From a bacterium (GTDB lineage: Bacteria > Bacteroidota > Rhodothermia > Rhodothermales > UBA10348): a stretch of DNA of 48,150 nt. The stretch is from NCBI GenBank assembly GCA_013204185.1, contig JABMOI010000082.1, forward strand, positions 1 to 48,150. The letters are read 5' to 3'. A program made the translations under genes and the position numbers. The notes below the pieces were generated by a model. It saw nothing but the letters and a program-made list of their open reading frames with translations, did no database searches and was not told the DNA's origin. This document shows, in pieces, positions 28,821 to 40,362 of the stretch (the stretch's first letter is position 1; every line of letters begins with the position of its first letter).

Positions 28821-30080
28821 ATGCCTGATTCATTTCAGAAAAGCGTTTTAGACAACGGTGTCAGAGTCATAACTGAGCACATACCTTCGGTAAGGAGTAT
28901 TTCGGTCGGTGCTTGGATTGGTGCTGGAAGTCGAGATGAGAGCGATCTTGAGAGCGGAATGTGCCACTTTATAGAGCACATGGTGTTCAAGGGCACATTA
29001 AAACGCCGAATGCATCATATTGCCCAGCGAATGGAAAATGTGGGCGGGTATTTAAACGCGTTTACTTCCAAAGAGTACACCTGTTTTTATGCCCGCAGTT
29101 TAGATGAACATCTTCCGCGTGCATTGGACACGGTAATCGATCTAATCCATACACCGACGTTTCCTGAGAAGGAAATCGAGAAGGAAAAGGATGTGATTGT
29201 TGAGGAGATGAAGATGTATGAGGATACGCCCGACGATCGAGTATTTGACCATCTCGACGCAGCGCTTTATCCCGGAAGTGCCATGGGGCGGCCGGTAATT
29301 GGGACGGAGGAAACGGTGCGTTCTTTTACCCGAGAAGGACTTATGTCCTTTCTAAATCGCCACTATGTTGAATCTAACACCATTATTGCGATTGCTGGGA
29401 ATGTCTCTCACAAAAAAGCTGTCAAGCTAGTCGAAAAGTACTATTCCCAATCCAACCCAATTTTGGATGCTGGCGAGCGTGAGGGCATACTTGATTATAG
29501 CCCCTCTGTATTCTCTGAAAAACGCCCAGTTCAACAGGCTCACCTAATTTTGGGAACGAGGGCCTATGACGTTCACGACCCGAAACGCGTGGCTCTATCT
29601 GTACTGAACACCATCTTGGGTGGCGGTATGTCGAGCCGTTTAAATCAGAATATTCGTGAGAGATACGGATATTGCTATAACATTTATTCCTTCAACAATC
29701 TGCATTCTGATATTGGTGATTTTGGCGTCTATATGGGTACAGACGCCAAAAAAGTGGACCATTCAGTAAAACTGATCTATCGAGAGTTTGATAAGCTGCT
29801 CAAAAAGTCCGTAACCAAAATGGAATTGGATCGGGCAAAAAGTCAGGCTAAAGGATCTATTATGCTTGGCCTAGAGAGCATGGGAAGCCGAATGATGCGC
29901 ATTGGGAGACAGGAATTGTATTATCAAAGATACTATTCGTTGGATTCCATTTTAAACATGATTGAAGCCGTTTCAATGGATGATATTATGGACGTTGCAA
30001 CAGAAATATTGGACCCGTCCCAGTATTCATTGATTAAAATCATTCCTGAAACTGAAGGACCGGCAGCCTTGGAGAAATAA
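28821..30080 (+). CDS. M16 family zinc metallopeptidase
   Basis: HFIEHMVFKGT (HxxEH), GGYLNAFTSKEYTCFYA, VIVEEMKMYEDTPDD. Confidence 0.93.
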   Translation: MPDSFQKSVLDNGVRVITEHIPSVRSISVGAWIGAGSRDESDLESGMCHFIEHMVFKGTLKRRMHHIAQRMENVGGYLNAFTSKEYTCFYARSLDEHLPRALDTVIDLIHTPTFPEKEIEKEKDVIVEEMKMYEDTPDDRVFDHLDAALYPGSAMGRPVIGTEETVRSFTREGLMSFLNRHYVESNTIIAIAGNVSHKKAVKLVEKYYSQSNPILDAGEREGILDYSPSVFSEKRPVQQAHLILGTRAYDVHDPKRVALSVLNTILGGGMSSRLNQNIRERYGYCYNIYSFNNLHSDIGDFGVYMGTDAKKVDHSVKLIYREFDKLLKKSVTKMELDRAKSQAKGSIMLGLESMGSRMMRIGRQELYYQRYYSLDSILNMIEAVSMDDIMDVATEILDPSQYSLIKIIPETEGPAALEK

Positions 30081-30081
30081 G

Positions 30082-31014
30082 ATGAAAATAGTAGTAACAG
30101 GTGGTGCAGGGTTTATTGGCTCGCATGTAGTCGACTCCCTGCTCGAAAGAGGGCATGTCGTTCACGTAATTGACGATTTGTCGGGTGGGTACCGGAAACA
30201 GGTCTCTGAGCGTGCCATATTTCATCAACTAGACATTCGAGATGCTTCAATTGCTGCTCTTTGGGAAGAGCACAACTTTGAAGTGATGTTTCATCTAGCT
30301 GCTCAAATGGATGTTCGCAAATCGGTCGCGGACCCTAGATACGATGCAGATGTGAACATTGGAGGCCTGCTCAATTTGATGGAAGCGGGACGTAAAAACG
30401 GCCTTAAGAAAGTCGTTTTTTCATCTACCGGAGGTGCTATCTATGGAGAACCTGAAAAGGTGCCACAGGACGAGATGCACACCTTGCAACCTCTTTCTCC
30501 GTATGGGATAACCAAATTGAGTTCTGAAAAGTATCTCCATTTCTACAAACTTACCTACGGAATCGACTACGTGGCCCTCAGATATGGGAATGTCTACGGC
30601 CCCCGTCAAAATCCTCATGGTGAAGCGGGAGTCGTCGCCATTTTTTCAGAGAAAATGTTAGATGGAGTTCAGCCTTTCATTAATGGTGATGGTCAACAAA
30701 CGCGTGATTACGTGTTCGTTTCAGATGTCGTGAATGCGAATATGAAAGCCTTGGAGTTCAGCAGTTCTGATATCTTTAATGTTGGGACAGGAGTTGAAAC
30801 CAACGTTGTTCAGCTTTTTCAGACACTGAGAGATGCGTTGGCCCCGAATATGAAGGATGCCTTTGCTCCAGGGAAACCAGGAGAGCAAATGAGATCAGTT
30901 TTGGATTATTCTAAATCTGAAAGAACATTAGGTTGGACTCCCAAAGTGGATGTGACACAAGGGCTAAGAACGGTGGCTCACTGGTTCCGAGACCAGAAAG
31001 AACGCACGGAATAG
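30082..31014 (+). CDS. NAD-dependent epimerase/dehydratase (UDP-glucose 4-epimerase-like SDR)
   Basis: VTGGAGFIGSHVVDSLLERGH, SSTGGAIYGE, YGITKLSSEKYLHFY, LRYGNVYGPRQNP. Confidence 0.92.
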   Translation: MKIVVTGGAGFIGSHVVDSLLERGHVVHVIDDLSGGYRKQVSERAIFHQLDIRDASIAALWEEHNFEVMFHLAAQMDVRKSVADPRYDADVNIGGLLNLMEAGRKNGLKKVVFSSTGGAIYGEPEKVPQDEMHTLQPLSPYGITKLSSEKYLHFYKLTYGIDYVALRYGNVYGPRQNPHGEAGVVAIFSEKMLDGVQPFINGDGQQTRDYVFVSDVVNANMKALEFSSSDIFNVGTGVETNVVQLFQTLRDALAPNMKDAFAPGKPGEQMRSVLDYSKSERTLGWTPKVDVTQGLRTVAHWFRDQKERTE

Positions 31015-31023
31015 ACGGAAACG

Positions 31024-31785
31024 ATGTATAAGGTTCGACTGCAGCAATTTGAAGGACCGCTGGATCTTCTGCTCTTTTTTCTTCGGAGAGATGAGTTGGA
31101 TATCCAGGACATCCCAATTGCGTCCATTGCAGACGAGTTTCTGGATTACGTGAAATACATGGAAGAGGTCGACCTCGACGGCGTAGGCGACTTTCTCTAC
31201 ATGGCAGCCGTGCTCATTAGTATCAAAGCAAAGATGCTATTGCCAGGCGCCGAGGTGGATGAAGAGGGAGAACCAATAGACCCTCGTCAAGAGTTAGTCG
31301 AACGACTTCTTGAATACATTCGCTTTAAAGAAGCGACGGAAATACTTGATCAGAAGTATGAAGAGAGGAGTGAGAGGCACAATCGGGGAGTAGCCTCAGC
31401 AATTGACCAAGTTGAATACAAGGGCGAAGAAGAACTTGTTGAAGCCACCGTTTTTGACTTGATACTCGCCCTTAAGCGTGTCCTTACTGATGCACCAGAC
31501 GAGGTGTATCACGCGATCGAAGCTGAGTCGTACACACTGCAGGATCAGAGAGCGCTTCTGAAGACCACTCTTGAGGTGGGAAAGCAGCAGTCTTTCGTTG
31601 GAATTGTTACGGGGCATTCCAAGCCGTTTATAATCACTACATTCTTGTCCATTTTAGAAATGGCAAGACTGCAAGAAATTGATATCTTTCTTGGAACTGA
31701 CCCTAGTGATTTTTTCATCACCTTGACAGGGGTGAATGCCGAGCCTGAAGAAGATTTTGAGGGAATCAAGGAGACTGATGAGTGA
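31024..31785 (+). CDS. scpA: Segregation and condensation protein A
   Basis: FEGPLDLLLFFLRRDELDIQDIPIASIADEFLDYV, FLYMAAVLISIKAKMLLP. Confidence 0.94.
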   Translation: MYKVRLQQFEGPLDLLLFFLRRDELDIQDIPIASIADEFLDYVKYMEEVDLDGVGDFLYMAAVLISIKAKMLLPGAEVDEEGEPIDPRQELVERLLEYIRFKEATEILDQKYEERSERHNRGVASAIDQVEYKGEEELVEATVFDLILALKRVLTDAPDEVYHAIEAESYTLQDQRALLKTTLEVGKQQSFVGIVTGHSKPFIITTFLSILEMARLQEIDIFLGTDPSDFFITLTGVNAEPEEDFEGIKETDE

Positions 31786-32521
31786 GACACCCCCACATAG
31801 TGAACCAAAAAATCAGGCTGAAGCTAACATTCAAGGACTAGGGTCTACGCGGCTTGAAAGTGCAGTTGAGGCCCTCATCTTTGCAACGGAAGAACCCATC
31901 ACTGCTCATCTGTTGGGTCTAACATTTGCAGAAACAACGGGTGAAGATGCGCCGACCGCTACGGAAATAGAATCAGTGGTGGATAGGCTAAACCTGATGT
32001 ATGAACGAACCTCAAGATCATTTCGAATTGAAAAGTGGGGAGGAGGGTATCGATTTGCAACCATTACTTCTGTTTCACCCTTCATCAAGGCCTTGTTTGT
32101 TACAGATAGGCAGCGCAAACTGTCTCGCACATTGATGGAATCGCTGGCCATCCTGTCTTACCGGCAGCCAGCATCTCGAAGTGAGTTGGAATTTATCCGA
32201 GGAGTCGATTGTGACTATGCGCTGAGGAAACTGATGGAGTTCGGCTTAATCGATGTCGTGGGTCGTTCAGAATCGGTTGGCAGACCATTGCTTTACGGCA
32301 CGACCCCACGCTTTCTGGACCTATTTGGACTTCAATCAATTTCAGACTTACCAAATTTGCGTGAGCTTGAAGCTATTCTGGACGACCCGGCGTTCCAGAA
32401 AGAGAAAGCACGGATGTTAATGACCACAGCGGTTCAATTGCCTTTGAATGTCGAAGGGAATTCCGAAGTAGAACAAGGGAATGGAGTAGAGTTGGAATCT
32501 GATGAAGAATCGCAGGACTGA
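31778..32521 (+). CDS. scpB: Segregation and condensation protein B
   Basis: LESAVEALIFATEEPI, LSRTLMESLAILSYRQPASRSELEFIRGVDCDYALRKLMEFGLI. Start revised from 31736 to the ATG at 31778. Confidence 0.94.
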   Translation: MSETPPHSEPKNQAEANIQGLGSTRLESAVEALIFATEEPITAHLLGLTFAETTGEDAPTATEIESVVDRLNLMYERTSRSFRIEKWGGGYRFATITSVSPFIKALFVTDRQRKLSRTLMESLAILSYRQPASRSELEFIRGVDCDYALRKLMEFGLIDVVGRSESVGRPLLYGTTPRFLDLFGLQSISDLPNLRELEAILDDPAFQKEKARMLMTTAVQLPLNVEGNSEVEQGNGVELESDEESQD

Positions 32522-33338
32522 GAAACCACATAGACAGCGACCGCGAAGTGCCAAACACAAAGCGGCAAACTCAACAGAAGGCAAAAGACCGTTTGAGCAC
32601 AATCTGGATCTAACTGAACCGGTTCGGCTCAATCGCTTTATTGCCCGTAGTGGGGTTTGCTCTCGAAGAGAAGCAGACACCATGATTGAGAAGGGATTGG
32701 TATCCATTAACGGCGTCGCCGTGACAGAACTGGGCACCAAGGTTTCCCATGGAGATTCTGTTCAAGTAAATGGTAAGCGAATTGTACCGACCGACAAGCA
32801 ATATGTCTTGTTAAACAAACCAACGGACACCATAACCACGACCTCCGACGATAAAGGTCGGACTTCTGTTATGGACTTAGTTGAGTTCGAACAGAACGGG
32901 ATGAAAGGAATGTTTCCCGTAGGCCGGTTGGACCGCCATACTACCGGTGTTCTAATCCTAACCAATGATGGCATGTTAGCCCATAGGCTAACCCATCCAA
33001 GCTTCCTCATAGACAAAGACTACCTCGTCGAGACCACTGAGGTGGTTAGCGAGGAGAACATGAATAAGCTGATGACGGGAATCGAACTGGAAGACGGGTT
33101 GGTGAAAGCCGATCGAGTCGAACGAGTGGATCCTCGAATTGGCAATCTATTTCTAGTTCGCATTCACGAAGGGAAAAACAGACAAGTACGCCGCATGTTT
33201 GAATCACTTGGGGCTGAAGTAAAAAAATTAGAGCGGACAACCTACGCGGGTCTAACGGCCAAAGGTGTTCGACGAGGAAAGTGGAGAAGACTCACTCGCG
33301 ATGAAGTGACAGGACTCTACAGAAAAGTAAAATTATAA
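32502..33338 (+). CDS. rluB: Ribosomal large-subunit pseudouridine synthase (RluB/RsuA family)
   Basis: S4 domain RLNRFIARSGVCSRREADTMIEKGLVSING, GRLDRHTTGVLILTNDG, EGKNRQVRRMFES. Confidence 0.92.
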   Translation: MKNRRTEKPHRQRPRSAKHKAANSTEGKRPFEHNLDLTEPVRLNRFIARSGVCSRREADTMIEKGLVSINGVAVTELGTKVSHGDSVQVNGKRIVPTDKQYVLLNKPTDTITTTSDDKGRTSVMDLVEFEQNGMKGMFPVGRLDRHTTGVLILTNDGMLAHRLTHPSFLIDKDYLVETTEVVSEENMNKLMTGIELEDGLVKADRVERVDPRIGNLFLVRIHEGKNRQVRRMFESLGAEVKKLERTTYAGLTAKGVRRGKWRRLTRDEVTGLYRKVKL

Positions 33339-34871
<1,533 letters not shown>

Positions 34872-34878
34872 ACAATAG

Positions 34879-35949
34879 ATGTTTTCAACTCGACAGAACG
34901 AATTAAGAAATGCGGTTGGGTTGGAAGAGCGTCACGCTTGTTTGGTTAGCTCGGGACCGGACGTAAGATGGCTGTCCGGTTTTACTGGATCGAATGCTTC
35001 TGTTCTGCTCATGTCCGATTCTGCTCATCTTTTTACGGATGGGAGGTATACGGAGCAGGCTACTCAAGAGACTGAGGGCTTGGAAATCCACATTGGTTCG
35101 GGCTCAACCATTGATTCGGCTCACACGTGGGCTCGGAATCACCAGATTACTGACCTGATTGTAAGCGCAGGGCTGTTGACCTATCAAGAAGGGCTTAGTC
35201 TTTTCCATGGAGATAGGCCGCTTCAGTATCGAGAAATATCGTCCTTTTTGCAGTTGCTACGAGCGGAAAAGAGTCTACTTGAAACGAACTCGATTAGAAC
35301 CGCACTTCGGATAACAGAACAGGTGGTAGCAGATGTCCTTCCCATGATACGCGAAGGCATTACGGAGAAAGAACTGGCTACAGAAATTGACTACCGGCAG
35401 CGATGCCTTGGTGCTGAAAAGAGCTCATTCGAGACCATTGTTGCATTTGGGAAGCATTCTTCGCTTCCACATGCTCGACCTGGTAACGCTAAACTCACCT
35501 CCAATACACCCATTTTGTTGGATTTTGGATGTGTTATTGACGGCTATGCGTCTGATATGACGCGCATGATTCACTTTGGAAAACCAACTGGTGAGTTTCT
35601 GCAAACCTATGCAACGGTTCACGACGCGCTTGACCGCTCTCTCGGTGCGGCAAAGGCCGGTATAACGGGAAAAGATTTAGATGCAGTTGCTCGAAATACG
35701 TTCAAAAAGGCTGGCGTGGAGTCTTATTTTTGTCATAGCCTCGGACATGGCGTAGGTCTCGATATTCATGAATGGCCTTCTGTTTCATCCAGAAACTCAG
35801 ACAAATTGCCAGAACACTGTATAATTACCATTGAGCCGGGTCTATATTTACCGGGTAAATACGGAATTCGAATTGAAAATATGGTCCAGCTAACGGCAGA
35901 CGGCTGTGACAAGTTAAACGACCTTACGACTGAATTACTTGTTTTATGA
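34879..35949 (+). CDS. M24 family metallopeptidase (Xaa-Pro aminopeptidase-like)
   Basis: WLSGFTGSNASVLLM, LLDFGCVIDGYASDMTRMIHFG, HSLGHGVGLDIHEWP, TIEPGLYLPGKYGIRIE. Confidence 0.93.
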   Translation: MFSTRQNELRNAVGLEERHACLVSSGPDVRWLSGFTGSNASVLLMSDSAHLFTDGRYTEQATQETEGLEIHIGSGSTIDSAHTWARNHQITDLIVSAGLLTYQEGLSLFHGDRPLQYREISSFLQLLRAEKSLLETNSIRTALRITEQVVADVLPMIREGITEKELATEIDYRQRCLGAEKSSFETIVAFGKHSSLPHARPGNAKLTSNTPILLDFGCVIDGYASDMTRMIHFGKPTGEFLQTYATVHDALDRSLGAAKAGITGKDLDAVARNTFKKAGVESYFCHSLGHGVGLDIHEWPSVSSRNSDKLPEHCIITIEPGLYLPGKYGIRIENMVQLTADGCDKLNDLTTELLVL

Positions 35950-36617
35950 GCCTTTCTAAGAATTATGAACCGTTTGTCCATCCCATTCAGCTGTCTGCCG
36001 AAGAAGCAGTAGGGCGCTCTAAATCGATTCACGAGTTGCTTGATGGAAGGCGTACCATTCGCGATTTTAGCACCCAAGAAGTACCGCTAGAAGTCATTCA
36101 GAATTGCATCCTAGCTGCTTCTACCGCGCCTAGTGGTGCTCATAAACAGCCGTGGCATTTTGCTGTAGTTTCCGATCCATCCAAGAAAAAATTGATTCGA
36201 GAGGCGGCAGAGCAAGAAGAGCGCGAATTTTATTCAGGAAAGGCCCCAGAGGAGTGGATTGAAGCCTTGCGGCCTTTTGGCACAGATGAAAACAAGCCGT
36301 TTTTGGAACTCGCACCGTACTTAATCGGCATCTTCGCTAGGAATTACGAGCTTGAAAAGGACGGTTCACGGTCCAAAAACTATTATGTATCGGAGTCCGT
36401 CGGGATCGCAACCGGAATGTTAATATCCGCGCTTCATCAGGCCGGTTTGAGCACCCTTACTCACACGCCGAGCCCAATGGGGTTTCTAAATGAAATAATG
36501 GACCGACCGTCACACGAGCGAGCACTTATTCTCTTGGTTGTGGGTTACCCCGCTAAAAATGCCTCGGTGCCCGTTTTGAAGCGAAAAACCTTGTCTGAAA
36601 TCGCCTCATTTCTTTAG
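35946..36617 (+). CDS. Nitroreductase-superfamily flavoprotein, iodotyrosine-deiodinase-like
   Basis: RRTIRDFSTQEVPLEVIQNCILAASTAPSGAHKQPWHFAVVSDPSKK...EEREFYSGKAPEEWIEALRPFGTDENKPFLELAPYLI...YYVSESVGIATGMLISALHQAGLSTLTHTPSPMGFLNE closely resembles recalled IYD sequences. Confidence 0.85.
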   Translation: MSLSKNYEPFVHPIQLSAEEAVGRSKSIHELLDGRRTIRDFSTQEVPLEVIQNCILAASTAPSGAHKQPWHFAVVSDPSKKKLIREAAEQEEREFYSGKAPEEWIEALRPFGTDENKPFLELAPYLIGIFARNYELEKDGSRSKNYYVSESVGIATGMLISALHQAGLSTLTHTPSPMGFLNEIMDRPSHERALILLVVGYPAKNASVPVLKRKTLSEIASFL

Positions 36618-36621
36618 GTTT

Positions 36622-37935
36622 ATGCAGGCACCACCAGACAAACATGCTGTAGTACTTGCGTATTACTTTCCCCCGTTGGGGCTTTCTGGCGTTCAACGGA
36701 TCGCGAAATTAGTTAAGTACTTGCCTTTATTTGGGTGGAAAGTCACCGTAATAACACCTGAGCCGGGTTCGTATTTCGCATTTGATGAACAACTTTTGGC
36801 GGAGGTTTCCGAAAATCCACACGTCCGTATTGAACGAACGCGTTCATGGGATCCAACCCGGCTTAAGAAATCCAGCGGCTCGAACCTGATTCCATTTCCC
36901 GAGGAAGCATCGAGAAAGCTGTTTAGCACCCTAAGCCAGTGGGTCTTGGTGCCAGATAACAAGATTGGCTGGAAGCGATTCGCTGTGAAGCGGGCCATTG
37001 AATGTCACGCTCAAACGCCATTTGATTTAGTATTCGCTACCGCGCCTCCATATACCTCATTTCTTGCGGGCAGGGAAGTCGCAACCAGGCTGGGAATCCC
37101 ATTGGTCCTGGACTACAGAGACGACTGGATAGGCAACCCAAGGCATTTGTACCCAACGTATTGGCATAAGGCGCTGAACCAACGCTATGAACGCCAAGCG
37201 ATTGCGGCAAGCAAGCTCGTGTTCTCGATAAACGCTCAGATTGCCCAGTCTATTCAGAACAGACATCCCGAATGCGCCTCGCGAGTATCTGTTGTGCCGC
37301 AAGGTTTTGACCCTGAGGATTTCGAGGGCCATTCGTCTAGTAGTGCCGAAAGTAGTCCGGCCGCTTCGCCCGGCAAGATGACCTTCTTGTACGCCGGTGT
37401 TTTTTATGACGCACAACAACCAGACAGCTTCCTGAACGCCCTCCATCGCGTATTTGAACGACGGCCTGAGTTTAAAAACGTCGTCCAGGCGCGGTTTGTG
37501 GGACTTTTCCCTGAATCAGGGAAACGACTTATTGAGCAATTGGACTTAGATGTCGCAACAGAAATGACCGGTTATGTTGACCACAACGAATCTGTTTCGG
37601 CGCTGACGGAATGCGATGTAGCTTGGATGATTGTCGGGCGGCAAAAAGGGGAAGAGGGCATTTCAACAGGAAAGCTGTTTGAATACTTCGGATCTCGCAA
37701 ACCCATTTTAGGACTTGTACCGGATGGTGCTGCCAGAGAAGCGCTTGTTCAGTATGGCAATGCCAGATGTGTTTACCCTGACGACGTAGAAGGCATTTCA
37801 GAAGCGATTGAAGCCCTGATCACGGACTGGCAGAACGGAAAACTGAGGCTAGCTGATGCAGAAAAAGCCGAGCCGTACAATCGCAAGAAACAAGCGGCAC
37901 ACATTGCTTCCATGTTTGACCAAATCGTGCTATAA
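36622..37935 (+). CDS. Glycosyltransferase (GT4-like)
   Basis: YYFPPLGLSGVQRIAKLVKYLPLFGWKVTVITPE, VVPQGFDPEDF, STGKLFEYFGSRKPILGLVP. Confidence 0.88.
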   Translation: MQAPPDKHAVVLAYYFPPLGLSGVQRIAKLVKYLPLFGWKVTVITPEPGSYFAFDEQLLAEVSENPHVRIERTRSWDPTRLKKSSGSNLIPFPEEASRKLFSTLSQWVLVPDNKIGWKRFAVKRAIECHAQTPFDLVFATAPPYTSFLAGREVATRLGIPLVLDYRDDWIGNPRHLYPTYWHKALNQRYERQAIAASKLVFSINAQIAQSIQNRHPECASRVSVVPQGFDPEDFEGHSSSSAESSPAASPGKMTFLYAGVFYDAQQPDSFLNALHRVFERRPEFKNVVQARFVGLFPESGKRLIEQLDLDVATEMTGYVDHNESVSALTECDVAWMIVGRQKGEEGISTGKLFEYFGSRKPILGLVPDGAAREALVQYGNARCVYPDDVEGISEAIEALITDWQNGKLRLADAEKAEPYNRKKQAAHIASMFDQIVL

Positions 37936-38028
37936 ATAGCTCAGGTTGAATGCATTTCGCTTCATTTATTTCGTAGATTGCGACCACTGTTTTACGGATC
38001 ATTAAAACCTTGTCAACCCCTTTTATTC

Positions 38029-38442
38029 ATGAGTGGAATTGTCCCAGCGTCAAAGACGATAGAAATATTCAGCACCTTTGATGAGTTGGAGCGCATAGTG
38101 GATGAAGCCGAGGCATTTTTCGGATTGTGCTTCACAGAGGATGAAAAAGTGTACGTTGGGGTGTTGCTGGCTAGCGAAGCGGTCACAAATGCCATTGAAC
38201 ACGGAAACGGTTTAGATGAGACCAAAAAGGTCACCGTCCTCTTCAAGTGTTCCGATAATCTGGTTGAGTTATGGGTCGAAGATCAAGGACCTGGATTCGA
38301 TCGTAGCTCCGTTGCCGACCCACTAGACGAAGACCATTTGTTGGCAGATGGAGGCCGAGGTATTTTCCTAATAGAGAAGCTCGCCGACGACGTCAGATAC
38401 GAGAACGAAGGCCGCAAAATCGGAATTATGTTCAACCGATAG
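38029..38442 (+). CDS. Anti-sigma-factor-type serine kinase (RsbW/SpoIIAB-like HATPase)
   Basis: ASEAVTNAIEHGNG (N box), VEDQGPGFD (G1), GGRGIFLIEKLADDVRYENEG (G2). ATG at 38029. Confidence 0.85.
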   Translation: MSGIVPASKTIEIFSTFDELERIVDEAEAFFGLCFTEDEKVYVGVLLASEAVTNAIEHGNGLDETKKVTVLFKCSDNLVELWVEDQGPGFDRSSVADPLDEDHLLADGGRGIFLIEKLADDVRYENEGRKIGIMFNR

Positions 38443-38460
38443 GGCCTAAGAACGTCCCCT

Positions 38461-39375
38461 TCAGGTTTTAATCGCAGATATGACGTTGGCAGCGGCATCC
38501 GTTCCGTCTACATCTATCCAGGTCGCGGACTTATAACGACCGTACCACGTCAACTGCCTTTTGGCATATCGACGCGAATTCCTCTTCATCAGCTCAATGG
38601 CATCTCTCAGCGAGATCTCTCCTTTTAAATGAGGGACCAGCTCTTGGTAACCAATGGTTTTAAGGGAATTGAAGTCGTTTTGGGCGTTTTCCCTGTAGAT
38701 TCGCGACACTTCTTCCAACAGCCCTTCCCTAACCATTTCGTCTACGCGTTGGTCGATACGCTTGTATAGCTCTGAACGCTCCCGAAAAAGGACGAAGAGC
38801 CTAAAGTCAAAGTTGGAAAGGGGAGGAGGGGCATGGAAGCTTGAAAGTGGGTGTCCCGTTCCATTGAAAACCTCAAGTCCTCTAATAATGCGCTGACTCT
38901 TTGTTGCGTCCAGCGTGGCTGCAAAAGTGGGATCCACTTGAAGTAGTTCGCGATACATTTCACCCGGACCTTCGCGCTCAAGCCTAGCATTCAGCTCAAG
39001 CCGAATAGATTCTTTAACCTTTGGAATGTCAGAAAGTCCTTCAATTAGCGCGTGCACGTAAAGAGTAGAGCCACCCGTTACAACTGCTCCCATGTTTCGA
39101 TTTTGAAGATCTTCGACGATGGGTTCAACTCGATTCGCAAACATTCCTGCTGAATACGGCTCCGATAGGTCTATTTCTTGAATCAGATGATGAGGCACAG
39201 ATGCCAATTCTGCGGCCGTTGGCGCAGCCGTTACGATGCCGAAGTCTCGATAAATCTGGCGGCTATCCGCTGATATGATCTCCGCGTTCATCTCCTTAGC
39301 GACACGAAGGCTCGTACTCGTTTTTCCAACCGCAGTTGGCCCGGCTATGATGGGAATAATGGGGCGCATGGCCAT
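38461..39375 (-). CDS. miaA: tRNA dimethylallyltransferase
   Basis: IIAGPTAVGKTSTSLRVAKEMNAEIISADSRQIYRDF, TGGSTLYVHALIEGL, KRNSRRYAKRQLTWYG. Confidence 0.96.
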   Translation of the reverse strand: MAMRPIIPIIAGPTAVGKTSTSLRVAKEMNAEIISADSRQIYRDFGIVTAAPTAAELASVPHHLIQEIDLSEPYSAGMFANRVEPIVEDLQNRNMGAVVTGGSTLYVHALIEGLSDIPKVKESIRLELNARLEREGPGEMYRELLQVDPTFAATLDATKSQRIIRGLEVFNGTGHPLSSFHAPPPLSNFDFRLFVLFRERSELYKRIDQRVDEMVREGLLEEVSRIYRENAQNDFNSLKTIGYQELVPHLKGEISLRDAIELMKRNSRRYAKRQLTWYGRYKSATWIDVDGTDAAANVISAIKT

Positions 39376-39376
39376 G

Positions 39377-40318
39377 TCAGTCCTTTTTCAAGTCAAGATT
39401 GATGTAGTCTGCTGCGCTATCTCTTAGCCTGTCACGTTGATGGACATAGACCATGGTGGTTTCAATCTGTTTATGACGGGCATGGCTTTGGACCTGCTGA
39501 ATGGACGCTCCGGCCTCGATAGCCAGCGTACAGCCCGTGTGACGCAGCGTATGGGCGCCAATTTCCGGTAGACCGGCAACCAGCGCCGCTCCGCGGACAA
39601 TCCTATAGATACTGGTTGGGGTTAATCTGCCGCCAAGATTTCGTCTAGAAAGAGACCTCCAAAGAGGCCCAGAGGCTATTCCATAAGCCTCTTTATGTAC
39701 TTCAATGGCTTCAACCACGTGCTCAGGGATTTTCACGTATTGATCTGCGCCGCCTTTTGTGTAAGGCAAATCCAAGATCCAGTATTTACCCAAAGGACGA
39801 ATATGTTCGACATCCATGGATGCTACTTCGCTACGCCTAAGTACACAATGCAGCATGGTGAGCATCATGGCATGGTTTCGAACACTCTGCTCAGCAGCCG
39901 AATTCAAGAGTCTGTTTGCTTGGTCCGAAGTCAAAACGATCAAAACCCGATCCTTTGTCCGGACAGACTTGATCCGCCGAATGAGTTGCCTGTGGGCCGG
40001 ATTGTTTTCAATTACACCCAACGCGTGAAGCCAATCATAAAATCCACGAATGGCTGCAACACGCCGTCTGATGGTTGATGATTTGGATCCGGCTGCTTCA
40101 AGCGCTGCGATATACTTATTAACAGCAACAAAGGAAACGGATTTTGCTTCGACAAGAGAAACATCCTCAGAACCAAAAAAATCGACGAGGTCTGTTCGAT
40201 AAGCTCGCCGAGTCGAGGGTCTATCGAACTTTAACAGATACGTTTCAATTAGCCGCTCGGAGGTAACGTTTCCGGGGAGAGCCTCAGTTATTGAAACAAC
40301 AAATCGTTTTTCAGACAT
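39377..40318 (-). CDS. Tyrosine recombinase (XerC/XerD/XerS type)
   Basis: Catalytic set in order: LRRSEVASM (R), YTKGG (K), HTLRHTGCT (HxxR), HARHKQIETTMVYVH (H and Y); N-terminal SAM-like core-binding domain. Confidence 0.93.
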   Translation of the reverse strand: MSEKRFVVSITEALPGNVTSERLIETYLLKFDRPSTRRAYRTDLVDFFGSEDVSLVEAKSVSFVAVNKYIAALEAAGSKSSTIRRRVAAIRGFYDWLHALGVIENNPAHRQLIRRIKSVRTKDRVLIVLTSDQANRLLNSAAEQSVRNHAMMLTMLHCVLRRSEVASMDVEHIRPLGKYWILDLPYTKGGADQYVKIPEHVVEAIEVHKEAYGIASGPLWRSLSRRNLGGRLTPTSIYRIVRGAALVAGLPEIGAHTLRHTGCTLAIEAGASIQQVQSHARHKQIETTMVYVHQRDRLRDSAADYINLDLKKD

Positions 40319-40362
40319 ACATGAATGCTGATTGTCGTGGATTATGACACCTTTACTAGTTC

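Noticed and set aside
39377-40318. Recombinase as an integrase of a mobile element
   Set aside because: No phage, transposon, tRNA att or cargo genes nearby; the gene sits directly behind miaA, so a housekeeping Xer role is more likely.
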